Position numbers and translations under genes: made by a program. From Streptomyces cyaneus (GTDB taxonomy: Bacteria > Actinomycetota > Actinomycetes > Streptomycetales > Streptomycetaceae), in contig NZ_RQJW01000007.1 of the NCBI RefSeq assembly GCF_004028635.1, positions 62,001 to 126,000 on the forward strand: DNA of 64,000 bases, written 5' to 3'. Under the pieces are notes generated by a model that worked only from the letters and a program-made list of their open reading frames with translations, was not told the origin of the DNA and did not search any database. How positions within the stretch are numbered: the stretch's first letter is position 1; every line of letters begins with the position of its first letter. This document shows positions 32,771 to 40,658 of the stretch, piece after piece.

Positions 32771-33244
32771 ATGGAGGAGATTCGCCCCGTACGTTTCGAC
32801 CATCCCGACGCCGTGCAGCTCTCCGCCCTCGTGCAGGCCGAGTACCTGCGGCGCTACGGCTACGACGACATGACCCCGCTGCACCCGACCCACTTCGACC
32901 CGCCGGACGGCCTCTTCCTCATCGCCTACCGCGACGACGAGCCCGTGGCCTGCGGCGGCTGGCGTGCCCAGGTGGCGGGCGACGAGGGGTATGCGGACGG
33001 GGACGCCGAGATCAAGCGGATGTTCGTGGTGCCCGAGGCGCGGGGGCGGGGGCTCGCCCGCGGCATTCTTCGGGCGCTGGAGGACAGCGCGCGGGCCGCC
33101 GGACGGGTCCGCATGGTGCTGGAGACGGGGACGCCGCTGCACGAGGCCATGGCGCTGTACGCCGACTGCGGGTACGAACCGACGGCCAACTTCGGTCCCT
33201 ACAGGGGCTATTCCGACAGCCGCTGCTTCGCCAAGCCGCTCTGA
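32771..33244 (+). CDS. GNAT family N-acetyltransferase
   Basis: 157 residues from ATG 32771, which has no Shine-Dalgarno and is probably leaderless. GNAT motif A is IKRMFVVPEARGRGLARGILRALE (acetyl-CoA pyrophosphate loop R/Q-x-x-G-x-G/A), and motif B is MVLETGTPLHEAMALYADCGYEP. The substrate is unknown. It stands alone, divergent from DUF2786. Confidence 0.88.
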   Translation: MEEIRPVRFDHPDAVQLSALVQAEYLRRYGYDDMTPLHPTHFDPPDGLFLIAYRDDEPVACGGWRAQVAGDEGYADGDAEIKRMFVVPEARGRGLARGILRALEDSARAAGRVRMVLETGTPLHEAMALYADCGYEPTANFGPYRGYSDSRCFAKPL

Positions 33245-33254
33245 GCGGTCGACT

Positions 33255-33299
33255 GTCAACCACGGGTTGACGGCGCTGGAGTGTCAACCTACGGTTGAC
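33255..33299 (+). promoter_or_regulatory. Two operator palindromes coincident with a leaderless promoter
   Basis: GTCAACC-ACG-GGTTGAC (33255-33271) and GTCAACC-TAC-GGTTGAC (33283-33299) are two copies of the same 7+3+7 palindrome. The promoter is built into them: -35 TTGACG 33267-33272, a 17-bp spacer, -10 TACGGT 33290-33295, and the ATG 6 nt later with no RBS. A bound repressor would cover both elements. Confidence 0.8.
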
Positions 33300-33301
33300 G
33301 T

Positions 33302-34069
33302 ATGTCGACGAACCCGACCATCACGTCATCCGTACGTCTCGACGAACTCATCGCGGCCATCAAGAAGGTCCACGAAGAGCCCCTCGACCAGCTCCAGGAC
33401 GCGGTGATCGCTGCCGATCACCTCGGTGAGGTGGCCGACCACCTGATCGGCCACTTCGTGGACCAGGCCCGGCGCTCCGGTGCCTCCTGGACCGACATCG
33501 GCAAGAGCATGGGCGTCACCCGGCAGGCCGCGCAGAAGCGGTTCGTGCCGAAGGAGTCGACCGACCTCGACCCGCAGCAGGGCTTCGGCCGCTACACACC
33601 GCGCGCCCGCAACACGGTGATGGCCGCCCACAACGAGGCCATCGCGGCCCGCAACGCCGAGGGCCGCCCCGAGCACCTGGTCCTCGGGCTGCTGGCCGAG
33701 CCCAACGGCCTGGCGGCGAAGGCGATCACCGCGCAGGGCATCCTCCTGGACGCCGTACGCCAGGCCGCCACCGCCGCACTGCCGCCCGCCGCCGACGAGG
33801 TCCCCGACCTCGTCCCCTATGCCTCCGACGCCAAGAAGGTGCTGGAGCTCACCTTCCGCGAGGCGCTGCGCCTCGGCCACAACTACATCGGCACCGAGCA
33901 CATCCTGCTGGCCCTGCTGGAGTTCGAGAACGGCACCGGCGTCCTGTCCGGCCTCGGCCTCACCAAGCAGGCGGTGGAGGAGTACGTCGTCGAGATGCTC
34001 TCCCAGTTCCTGAAGAGCGGTGAGCAGACGAGCAAGGCGGCCCGCGAGGAGGGGGAGGCGCAGAGCTGA
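33302..34069 (+). CDS. HTH plus Clp N-domain regulatory protein
   Basis: 255 residues. Residues ~58-81 form a clear helix-turn-helix (SWTDIGKSMGVTRQAAQKRF), preceded by a helical dimer-like region. Residues ~95-235 are a ClpA/ClpC N-terminal domain with both repeats (FTPRARNTVMAAHNEA, ... GHNYIGTEHILLALLEFENGTGV). No AAA ATPase domain follows, so it is not a Clp chaperone. It may bind DNA and use the Clp_N part to sense or deliver substrates. The two palindromes directly over its own leaderless promoter suggest autoregulation. Paralogues of this type are common in Streptomyces. Confidence 0.87.
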   Translation: MSTNPTITSSVRLDELIAAIKKVHEEPLDQLQDAVIAADHLGEVADHLIGHFVDQARRSGASWTDIGKSMGVTRQAAQKRFVPKESTDLDPQQGFGRYTPRARNTVMAAHNEAIAARNAEGRPEHLVLGLLAEPNGLAAKAITAQGILLDAVRQAATAALPPAADEVPDLVPYASDAKKVLELTFREALRLGHNYIGTEHILLALLEFENGTGVLSGLGLTKQAVEEYVVEMLSQFLKSGEQTSKAAREEGEAQS

Positions 34070-34103
34070 GGGCGTTGTCAGACCCGGGTGCCACACTCGC
34101 AGC

Positions 34104-35816
34104 ATGACCGACCGGTGGGCGCTCGCTCCGGCCGAGGACGGTGGCGTGGAGATCGCCCCCCTCGGTCCGGACGGGCTGCCCACGGGGCCGGTGCGCCGGG
34201 AGGCGGACCTGGGTGAGGCCGTGCGGGGGCGGCCGGAGGTGGCGCGGTGGGTGTGGCGGTCCACCGCCGAGGTCTACCCGCGGCTGCTCGCCACGGGGGT
34301 GCGAGTGGAGCGGTGCTACGACATCGAGGACGCCGAGACACTCCTGCTCGGCCACGAGGGGCGGTACGGGGAGCCCAGATCGGCCGCCGCGGCCCTCGCC
34401 CGGCTGCGCGGCGGTCCCGTACCGCCCGATCCGCCTCAGCGGGCGGCCGAGCCGGGCTCACAGTCCTCGCTCTTCGAGCCGCAGGCCGTGCACGTCCCGC
34501 TGGCCGACCTCGTCGAGGTCTACGCCGACCAGCAGCGCCGGCACGACAGGGCCGCGCACCCGGAGCGGATGCGGCTGCTGACGGCGGCAGAGTCGGCGGG
34601 CATGCTCGTCGCCGCCGAGATGAACCGGGCCGGGCTGCCGTGGAGCGCCGAGGTGCACCGCCGGGTGCTGCACGAGCTGCTGGGCGAGCGGTATGCGGGC
34701 GGTGGGGAGCCGCGGCGGCTGGCCGAGCTGGCGGACGAGGTGTCGGCCGCGTTCGGGCGCCGGGTGCGGCCCGATCTGCCCGCGGATGTCATCAAGGCCT
34801 TCGCGCAGGCCGGGATCAAGATCAGATCGACCCGGCGCTGGGAGATCGAGTCCCTCGACCATCCGGCCGTGAAGCCACTGGTCGAGTACAAGAAGCTGTA
34901 CCGGATCTGGGTGGCCCACGGCTGGTCCTGGCTGCAGGACTGGGTGCGGGAGGGGCGGTTCCGGCCGGAGTTCCTCGCGGGCGGGACGGTCACGGGGCGG
35001 TGGGTGACCAACGGCGGGGGCGGACTGCAGATCCCGAAGGTGATCCGGCGTGCCGTGGTCGCCGACCCCGGCTGGCGGCTCGTGGTGGCCGACGCCGACC
35101 AGATGGAGCCGCGGGTGCTGGCGGCGATCTCCCGCGACCCCGGGCTGATGGAGGTGGCGGGGCGGGAGAGCGACCTCTACCAGTCCGTCTCCGACCGGGC
35201 CTTCTCCGGCGACCGTGCGCAGGCCAAGCTCGCCGTGCTGGGCGCCGTCTACGGCCAGACCTCCGGCGACGGACTCAAGAACCTCGCCGCACTCAGACGC
35301 CGTTTCCCCAAGGCGGTGGCGTACGTCGACGAGGCGGCGCGGGCCGGCGAGGAGGGGCGGCTCGTGCGGACGTGGCTGGGGCGGACCTGTCCGCCGGCGG
35401 CCGGGGCGGCGGACGATGCGGCCGAGGAGGCGGGGATCCCGGTCCTGGAAGCGGAGGACGAGACGACCGGGGGCTCGGGGGCGCAGGGGGCACGGGAGTG
35501 GGTGCCGGGCTACGCCTCCTCCGACGCCCGTGCCCGGGGCCGGTTCGCCCGCAACTTCGTCGTGCAGGGCAGCGCCGCCGACTGGGCCCTGCTGCTGCTC
35601 GCCGCGCTGCGGCAGGCCTGCTCGGGCATGGCAGCGGAACTGGTCTTCTTCCAGCACGACGAGGTGATCGTGCACTGTCCCGAGGAGGAGGCCGAGGCGG
35701 TCGTGACGGCGATCCGCGAGGCGGCGGAGCTGGCGGGGCGGCTGACGTTCGGTCAGACGCCGGTGCGGTTTCCGTTCACTACGGCGGTGGTGGAGTGTTA
35801 TGCGGACGCCAAGTGA
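34104..35816 (+). CDS. Family A DNA polymerase (stand-alone 3'-5' exo/polymerase type)
   Basis: 570 residues from ATG 34104. The polymerase motifs are present: A DADQMEPRVLAAI (about 330), B with the O-helix AKLAVLGAVYGQTSGDGL (about 373), and C FQHDEVIVHCP (about 515). The N-terminal ~200 residues correspond to a reduced exonuclease-like region in which I do not see all catalytic acidic residues. There is no 5'-nuclease domain, so it is distinct from housekeeping PolA. Actinobacterial homologues are annotated as bifunctional 3'-5' exonuclease/DNA polymerase and their role is unclear, perhaps repair. The stop abuts the convergent AfsR-like gene with no gap. Confidence 0.9.
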   Translation: MTDRWALAPAEDGGVEIAPLGPDGLPTGPVRREADLGEAVRGRPEVARWVWRSTAEVYPRLLATGVRVERCYDIEDAETLLLGHEGRYGEPRSAAAALARLRGGPVPPDPPQRAAEPGSQSSLFEPQAVHVPLADLVEVYADQQRRHDRAAHPERMRLLTAAESAGMLVAAEMNRAGLPWSAEVHRRVLHELLGERYAGGGEPRRLAELADEVSAAFGRRVRPDLPADVIKAFAQAGIKIRSTRRWEIESLDHPAVKPLVEYKKLYRIWVAHGWSWLQDWVREGRFRPEFLAGGTVTGRWVTNGGGGLQIPKVIRRAVVADPGWRLVVADADQMEPRVLAAISRDPGLMEVAGRESDLYQSVSDRAFSGDRAQAKLAVLGAVYGQTSGDGLKNLAALRRRFPKAVAYVDEAARAGEEGRLVRTWLGRTCPPAAGAADDAAEEAGIPVLEAEDETTGGSGAQGAREWVPGYASSDARARGRFARNFVVQGSAADWALLLLAALRQACSGMAAELVFFQHDEVIVHCPEEEAEAVVTAIREAAELAGRLTFGQTPVRFPFTTAVVECYADAK

Positions 35817-38800
35817 TCAATGCCGGTCGGTGTCGCGGGACTGGGTGTCGGTGGGCTCGGGGTCGCGGGGCTCGGTGTCGGTGGACTCGATGTCGGTGGG
35901 CCCCTCGTCGGCGAGCAGTTTCCTGAGTTCCGCCAGGACCGTCTTCTCGTCCGTGCCGTCCAGGGCGTCCAGGGCCGTGCGCCATGCCTGGTACGCCTCC
36001 TCGATACGCCCGCGTTCGTGCAGCAGGAGGCCGTGCTGGTGGCGGGCGAGGCCGGCTGTGTAGCGGTCGGCGCGGGCGTCGGCGCGGTGGAGCAACTCGG
36101 CGCACTCGCGGTCGGCCCGTTCGCTGCGGCCGAGGAGGCGCAGGGCGCGGACCAGACCGAGGCGGGTCTGCGACTCACCGTGCCAGTCGCTGTGGCCGCC
36201 GAGGATGCGCAGGCTCTCGTCGAAGTGGGGTACGGCGGCGGCCGGTTCGCCGAGGGTGACGTGGGCGTAACCGATGTTGCAGTGGGCGGAGTGCCGCACG
36301 ACGACGTTGCCGATCCGGTCGCCGATCGCGAGGGAGCGCCGGTGCTGCTCGATGGCGGCCCGGGGGTCGGTGTGCTCGTAGAGGTTGCCGAGGTGCTGGT
36401 ATGTGACCGCCTCGCCGTAGGGGTCGTCCAACTGCCGTGAGTACTCCAGGCTCTGGTACAGCGCCTGCCCCGACTCGGAGTACCGGCCGAGGTTTTCGAG
36501 CAACAGGCCCCGGTTGTTGAGGCAGCGCCAGATCCGGGAGGCCACGTCGAGCCGCCGCCAGATCGCCAGGGAACGGTCGTTGAGGGTGAGGGCCTCGTTG
36601 TTGCGGCCGGTCAGGAAGTGCAGGCCGGCGAGGTCGCCGAGCGCGTACGCCTCGGCGGCCTCGTCTCCGAGCCGTCGCGCCACACGCAGGGCGGCCCGGC
36701 CGAGCACCTCCATCTCGGCGACGCGGCCGGCCCGTTGGACGCACGGGAAGAGCAGACGGATGAGGGTGGAGAGGTGGGCGGCGGTGCCGTCGTCGGCGGC
36801 ATTCGCATACCGCTCGACCAGCACGACGACGTTCTCCAGCTCCAGGTCGCCCCAGGCGAAGGCCTCCTCGGAACTGCCGAAGGGAGCGGCCGCGAGGACA
36901 TCGGCCGTGTGCTCCGGCGGCTGTGCGGCCGTCGGCCTGCAGCGGTCCTCCTGGTCGAGGCCGGGTTCGACGATGGCGGTGAGGGTGCGCTCGGCGACGG
37001 CGGCGTACCAGCGCAGGGCGGTTTCCGCGGTGTCCACCTCGCCGTCCGCTCCCGCGAGCTCACGGGCGAAGTCGCGCACCAGGTCGTGCGGGGCGTAACG
37101 GCCGTACGCGATCTCCTCCAGGAGGGCCACGTCGACGAGTCGGTCGAGGGCGGCCTCGGCCCGGCGCTCATCGGTGCCGGTCAGGCGGGCCAGCAGGGGT
37201 GCGCCGTACGCGGGCAGGTCGACGGCACCGATGCGGCGCAGGGCGAGGGCCGCGTCGCGATCGACCTCATGGTCGGAGGCGGCGAGGGCGTCGTGGGCGA
37301 CGGCGAGGGAGCGGCGGACGCTGAGATCGTCGTACTCCAGGTGGTGCAACCGGCTCTCCGCGGCGGCCAGTTGACCGGCGAGCACGTCGAGTGTGAGGGC
37401 GCGGCGGGCGGCCAGGCGGGCGGCGACGACGCGGAGGGCCAGGGGGAGGCGGCCGGTGAGCTCGATGAGGGGGTGGGCGGCGTCGAGGCCGTCGTGATGG
37501 GCGTGGGGGCGGGGTGCTGTGTGCGGGTCGCCTTCGTCGTGACGGTCGCCCTCGTCGTACCGGTTGCCTTCAGCATGACGGTCACCTTCGTCGTGCCGGT
37601 CACGTTCATCGTGCCGGTGCTTCGTGCTGTGCCCGTCCTGCGCGTCTCGCGCGTCGCGCCCCGATGCCGCCCTCAGCAGGGCCGCGCTGTCCTCCGCGGT
37701 CAGGGGGGTGAGCGGGAAGCGGCGGACGCCGTCCAGGGCCGTCAGCGGGGAGCGGCTGGTGACGATCACGGCGCAGCCGGGGCCGGCCGGGAGCAGCGGG
37801 CGTACCTGCGCGGCGTTCGCGGCGTCGTCCAGGACCATGAGCGTGCGGGTCGGAGCGAGCAGCGAGCGCAGCAAGGCGGTTGCCGCGTCCAGGTGTTCGG
37901 GGATGGAGCGGGGGTCGGCACCGAGGTCGCGGAGCAGTGCGGCGAGCGCCTGGCCGGGGGTGAGCGGGGGCATGCCGGGGGTGGCGCCGTGCAGGTTGAC
38001 GTAGAGCTGGCCGTCGGGGAAACGGTTCGCCAGCCCGTGCGCGGCCTGCACCGCGAGCGCGCTCTTGCCTACGCCGGCCATGCCGCTGATCACGGCGACC
38101 GCGACGGTGGGCTGACGCGTGGGAGCGGGGGCGAGGGTGCGGCGCAGGTCGGTGAGTACGGCGGTGCGGCCGGTGAAGTAGGCCGGAGGTGGGGGGAGTT
38201 GGGCAGGGCGGGGTGGGGGTGGGGGTGTGTGCTGGTGGGGTGGGGTGGGTGGCGTGTCCTCCGCTTGGTGGGGGGCGGGGGTGCCTGGGGTGGCGGGCGC
38301 GTCGGATTCCCGGCGGGGCGGGGTGGCCGGCGTGTCCGTCTCGCGAAGGGCCGGAGCGGCCGACGCGTCGGTATCGCGGAAGCCGTCGCCAGGCGCGGGG
38401 GGCCGGGGGGCATCCTCATCGCGCGTAGCTGCAAGGGTCGCGGCGCTGTGGGGCACGTCGCCTTCGTGGAAGGTGGCGGCGTCGGCGCCCCGGAGGGCGT
38501 CATCGTCACCGCCGACCGAGCCCTCCGTGGGCGCCAGCAGCTCAAGGTCGGCCGAAGCCGCCGTGGGCCCCGGCAACTCAAGGTCGGCCGAACCCCCCGC
38601 AGCCTGTCGCGGCCCCCGATCGACCGCACCCTCCTCAGCCCCGCGCCCCTCGCGCCCACCGGGGCTCGCGGCCACACCACGCACCCCGTGCCCGCCCGAG
38701 CCTGCCGCTACACCACGCGCCCCCCGATCGGCTTCGTCCCCGGCGCCCGGCCCCGGCCCCACTGCCCACCCCGTACCACCGACATCCCCGGACCCCCGCA

Positions 38801-39641
38801 AAACCTCCATATGCGCCTCCCGCACCCCCGCCCCCGGCTCCACACCAAGCTCCTCGACCAGGCGGGTGCGCAGATCGCGGTGGACGGCCAAGGCCTCGGC
38901 GCGCCGGCCCGTGCGGTGCAGGGCGAGCATCAGGTGGCGGTGGAAGGACTCCCGTAGGGGGTGCTCGGCGGCGAGTGCGGCCAGTTCGGGTACGAGGGCG
39001 TCGAGTCGTGGGCCGGCGACGGTCAGCTCGGCGTCGTAGCGCCACTCCAGGAGCAGCAGCCGCGCCTCCTTCAGGCGCTGCACGAGCGCGTAGCCGCCCA
39101 CCTCGGCGGGCAGGCCGGTCAGGGGCGTGCCCCGCCACAGCGCGAGCGCCGCCGTGCACTCGCGCACCGTGCGCTCCCAGTCCCGCGCGACATGCGCGGC
39201 GCGGGCTGCGGCGACGCGGCTCACGAAGACGTCGACGTCCAACTCACCCTCGTCGACGCGCAGCACATAGCCGGGCGGCACCGCACGCAGCCGTTCCGGG
39301 TCGTCGAGCAGCCGCCGCAGCCGGGCCACATGGTTGTGCAGCGAGGCACGCGCGGACGCGGGCGGCGCCCCGCCCCACAGCGCGTCGGTCAGCGACTCCA
39401 CGGAGACGACCCGGCCGCCTTCGAGCAGCAGCGCGGCGAGCAGGGCACGCACCTTCGGGCTGCGGATGGTCCGGACAGCGCGGTCGGTCGCGGCCGACGA
39501 GGCACCGTCGGAGTCCCGGGCGTCGGAGCCCCCGCCGTCATGGTCCCGGACGTCAGAGTCCTGACCGCCGCAGGACTCGCTCTCGACCTCGTACACAACC
39601 GGCGGCCCCAGCAGTCCGAACCGCAGCCCGCACCGCTTCAC
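35817..39641 (-). CDS. AfsR/SARP-type regulator: OmpR-like DBD, BTAD, NB-ARC, TPR
   Basis: About 1274 residues from GTG 39641 (GTG 39650 also possible). Order: winged-helix DBD (FGLLGPPVVYEV ... SPKVRALLAALLLEGGRVVSVESLTDALWG), BTAD (about 110-260), a ~240-residue Pro/Ala/Asp-rich linker, and NB-ARC with P-loop ISGMAGVGKSALA (about 515-527) and LMVLDDAAN. A His/Asp-rich insert with RHDEGD repeats lies at about 664-714. About ten TPR units fill the last ~280 residues. An extra ~35-residue Gly/Asp-rich stretch interrupts the first DBD hairpin. Such STAND regulators control antibiotic or developmental genes. The start lies in a 440-bp upstream gap; target genes are unknown. Confidence 0.93.
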   Translation of the reverse strand: MKRCGLRFGLLGPPVVYEVESESCGGQDSDVRDHDGGGSDARDSDGASSAATDRAVRTIRSPKVRALLAALLLEGGRVVSVESLTDALWGGAPPASARASLHNHVARLRRLLDDPERLRAVPPGYVLRVDEGELDVDVFVSRVAAARAAHVARDWERTVRECTAALALWRGTPLTGLPAEVGGYALVQRLKEARLLLLEWRYDAELTVAGPRLDALVPELAALAAEHPLRESFHRHLMLALHRTGRRAEALAVHRDLRTRLVEELGVEPGAGVREAHMEVLRGSGDVGGTGWAVGPGPGAGDEADRGARGVAAGSGGHGVRGVAASPGGREGRGAEEGAVDRGPRQAAGGSADLELPGPTAASADLELLAPTEGSVGGDDDALRGADAATFHEGDVPHSAATLAATRDEDAPRPPAPGDGFRDTDASAAPALRETDTPATPPRRESDAPATPGTPAPHQAEDTPPTPPHQHTPPPPPRPAQLPPPPAYFTGRTAVLTDLRRTLAPAPTRQPTVAVAVISGMAGVGKSALAVQAAHGLANRFPDGQLYVNLHGATPGMPPLTPGQALAALLRDLGADPRSIPEHLDAATALLRSLLAPTRTLMVLDDAANAAQVRPLLPAGPGCAVIVTSRSPLTALDGVRRFPLTPLTAEDSAALLRAASGRDARDAQDGHSTKHRHDERDRHDEGDRHAEGNRYDEGDRHDEGDPHTAPRPHAHHDGLDAAHPLIELTGRLPLALRVVAARLAARRALTLDVLAGQLAAAESRLHHLEYDDLSVRRSLAVAHDALAASDHEVDRDAALALRRIGAVDLPAYGAPLLARLTGTDERRAEAALDRLVDVALLEEIAYGRYAPHDLVRDFARELAGADGEVDTAETALRWYAAVAERTLTAIVEPGLDQEDRCRPTAAQPPEHTADVLAAAPFGSSEEAFAWGDLELENVVVLVERYANAADDGTAAHLSTLIRLLFPCVQRAGRVAEMEVLGRAALRVARRLGDEAAEAYALGDLAGLHFLTGRNNEALTLNDRSLAIWRRLDVASRIWRCLNNRGLLLENLGRYSESGQALYQSLEYSRQLDDPYGEAVTYQHLGNLYEHTDPRAAIEQHRRSLAIGDRIGNVVVRHSAHCNIGYAHVTLGEPAAAVPHFDESLRILGGHSDWHGESQTRLGLVRALRLLGRSERADRECAELLHRADARADRYTAGLARHQHGLLLHERGRIEEAYQAWRTALDALDGTDEKTVLAELRKLLADEGPTDIESTDTEPRDPEPTDTQSRDTDRH

Positions 39642-40009
39642 GCCGCCCACTGCCTTCCCGTGGCGGGCCCGCACTCGCACCCGCACTCACGCTCCACGAC
39701 GAACGAACATCCAGACGGCACGGAAAAGCACCGCGCCTGGCGGAGATCCGCCCCTTGTACGACGGTTTCCCGCCACCCTTCTCGACGTGCTCGGCGGGAA
39801 AACCGTTCCCCTCCGGGCCGTTTCCCGATACCGTCCGTCGACTTCACGCCAACCGAAGGGCCTCGAAACGGAGCGCCGTTGGCCACATGTTAGCGATCCG
39901 TTGGTGCGACCTGATGTGATCACTTCATCGGATCTGGCCCGACGGTGCGCGCGTACGACGCGCAACTCGGGGGAGTGTCGCCGCCGCGGCCGGATCCGGG
40001 GACGCATGT
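39642..40009. other. Intergenic region upstream of the AfsR-like gene
   Basis: About 370 bp without a supportable gene. It must contain the promoter of the minus-strand regulator, but I cannot identify convincing -10/-35 boxes. A weak symmetric GATG...CATC around TGATCA near 39914-39930 is the only motif I noticed. Confidence 0.4.
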
Positions 40010-40044
40010 GGGTCCCGGTCGGCGGAGGTGAACGACCGGGACCC
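40010..40044 (-). terminator. Terminator hairpin after the DUF3052 gene
   Basis: GGGTCCCGGTCG (40010-40021) pairs perfectly with CGACCGGGACCC (40033-40044) over an 11-nt loop. It lies 36 bp past the DUF3052 stop on the minus strand and separates it from the AfsR-like gene. Confidence 0.75.
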
Positions 40045-40080
40045 GCGTCCCTTCCCCTCCCCCCTCTTCTGCCGGGCAAG

Positions 40081-40482
40081 TCACGTACGGCGGTTCTCCC
40101 TGCGTCGTACGAACTTCAGGCCCGACCAGTCCTCCCCCAGCGCAGCGACCTTCACGTCGACCACGCCGAGCGGGAGGAAGCGGTCCCGCAGCGCGTTCTC
40201 GGTGATGTCGCTGATGTGGCCGGCCGACCGGCGGGGCCAGGCGATCCAGAGCATCGCGTCGTCGGCGAGGCCGCCGACCAGCCCCGGGCCTTCGGCGACG
40301 AGATCCCCGTAGGACCGATAGAACGCGACGGCGACGTCCGCGCCCCGCGGGCTCCCCTCGGCCACGTCGCAGCCCTCCGGCAGCCCGGGAATGTCCCAGC
40401 GTGCGGGCGCGTGACGGAGCCGGACCCGGTGGCCCGGCTTGATGCCGATCTTCCTCGCGAGCGGCGTACCGGAGTAACCCAT
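40081..40482 (-). CDS. DUF3052 family protein
   Basis: ATG 40482 follows GGAGGAGTTCGCG and gives 133 residues (MGYSGTPLARKIGIKPGHRV). The frame is open further upstream but without an RBS or conservation. Conserved elements are LRHAPARWDIPGLPEGCDV, DDAMLWIAWPRRSAG and the C-terminal DWSGLKFVRRRENR. DUF3052 proteins are common in actinobacteria and uncharacterised. Divergent from the signalling gene at 40659. Confidence 0.86.
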   Translation of the reverse strand: MGYSGTPLARKIGIKPGHRVRLRHAPARWDIPGLPEGCDVAEGSPRGADVAVAFYRSYGDLVAEGPGLVGGLADDAMLWIAWPRRSAGHISDITENALRDRFLPLGVVDVKVAALGEDWSGLKFVRRRENRRT

Positions 40483-40658
40483 CGCGAACTCCTCCACCCA
40501 TCCAGGCGCCATCCAGGGACCATCCACGTGCCGTGTCGGCGTCGTCCCCGCACCATCCTCCAGCACGAAATTCATGCACAGGAATCCGACTTGTCCGATT
40601 CTCGCGCAACGCGCACGCTGGAACCGTGAGTAACATCACCGGCGCGAATTGAGCAATA

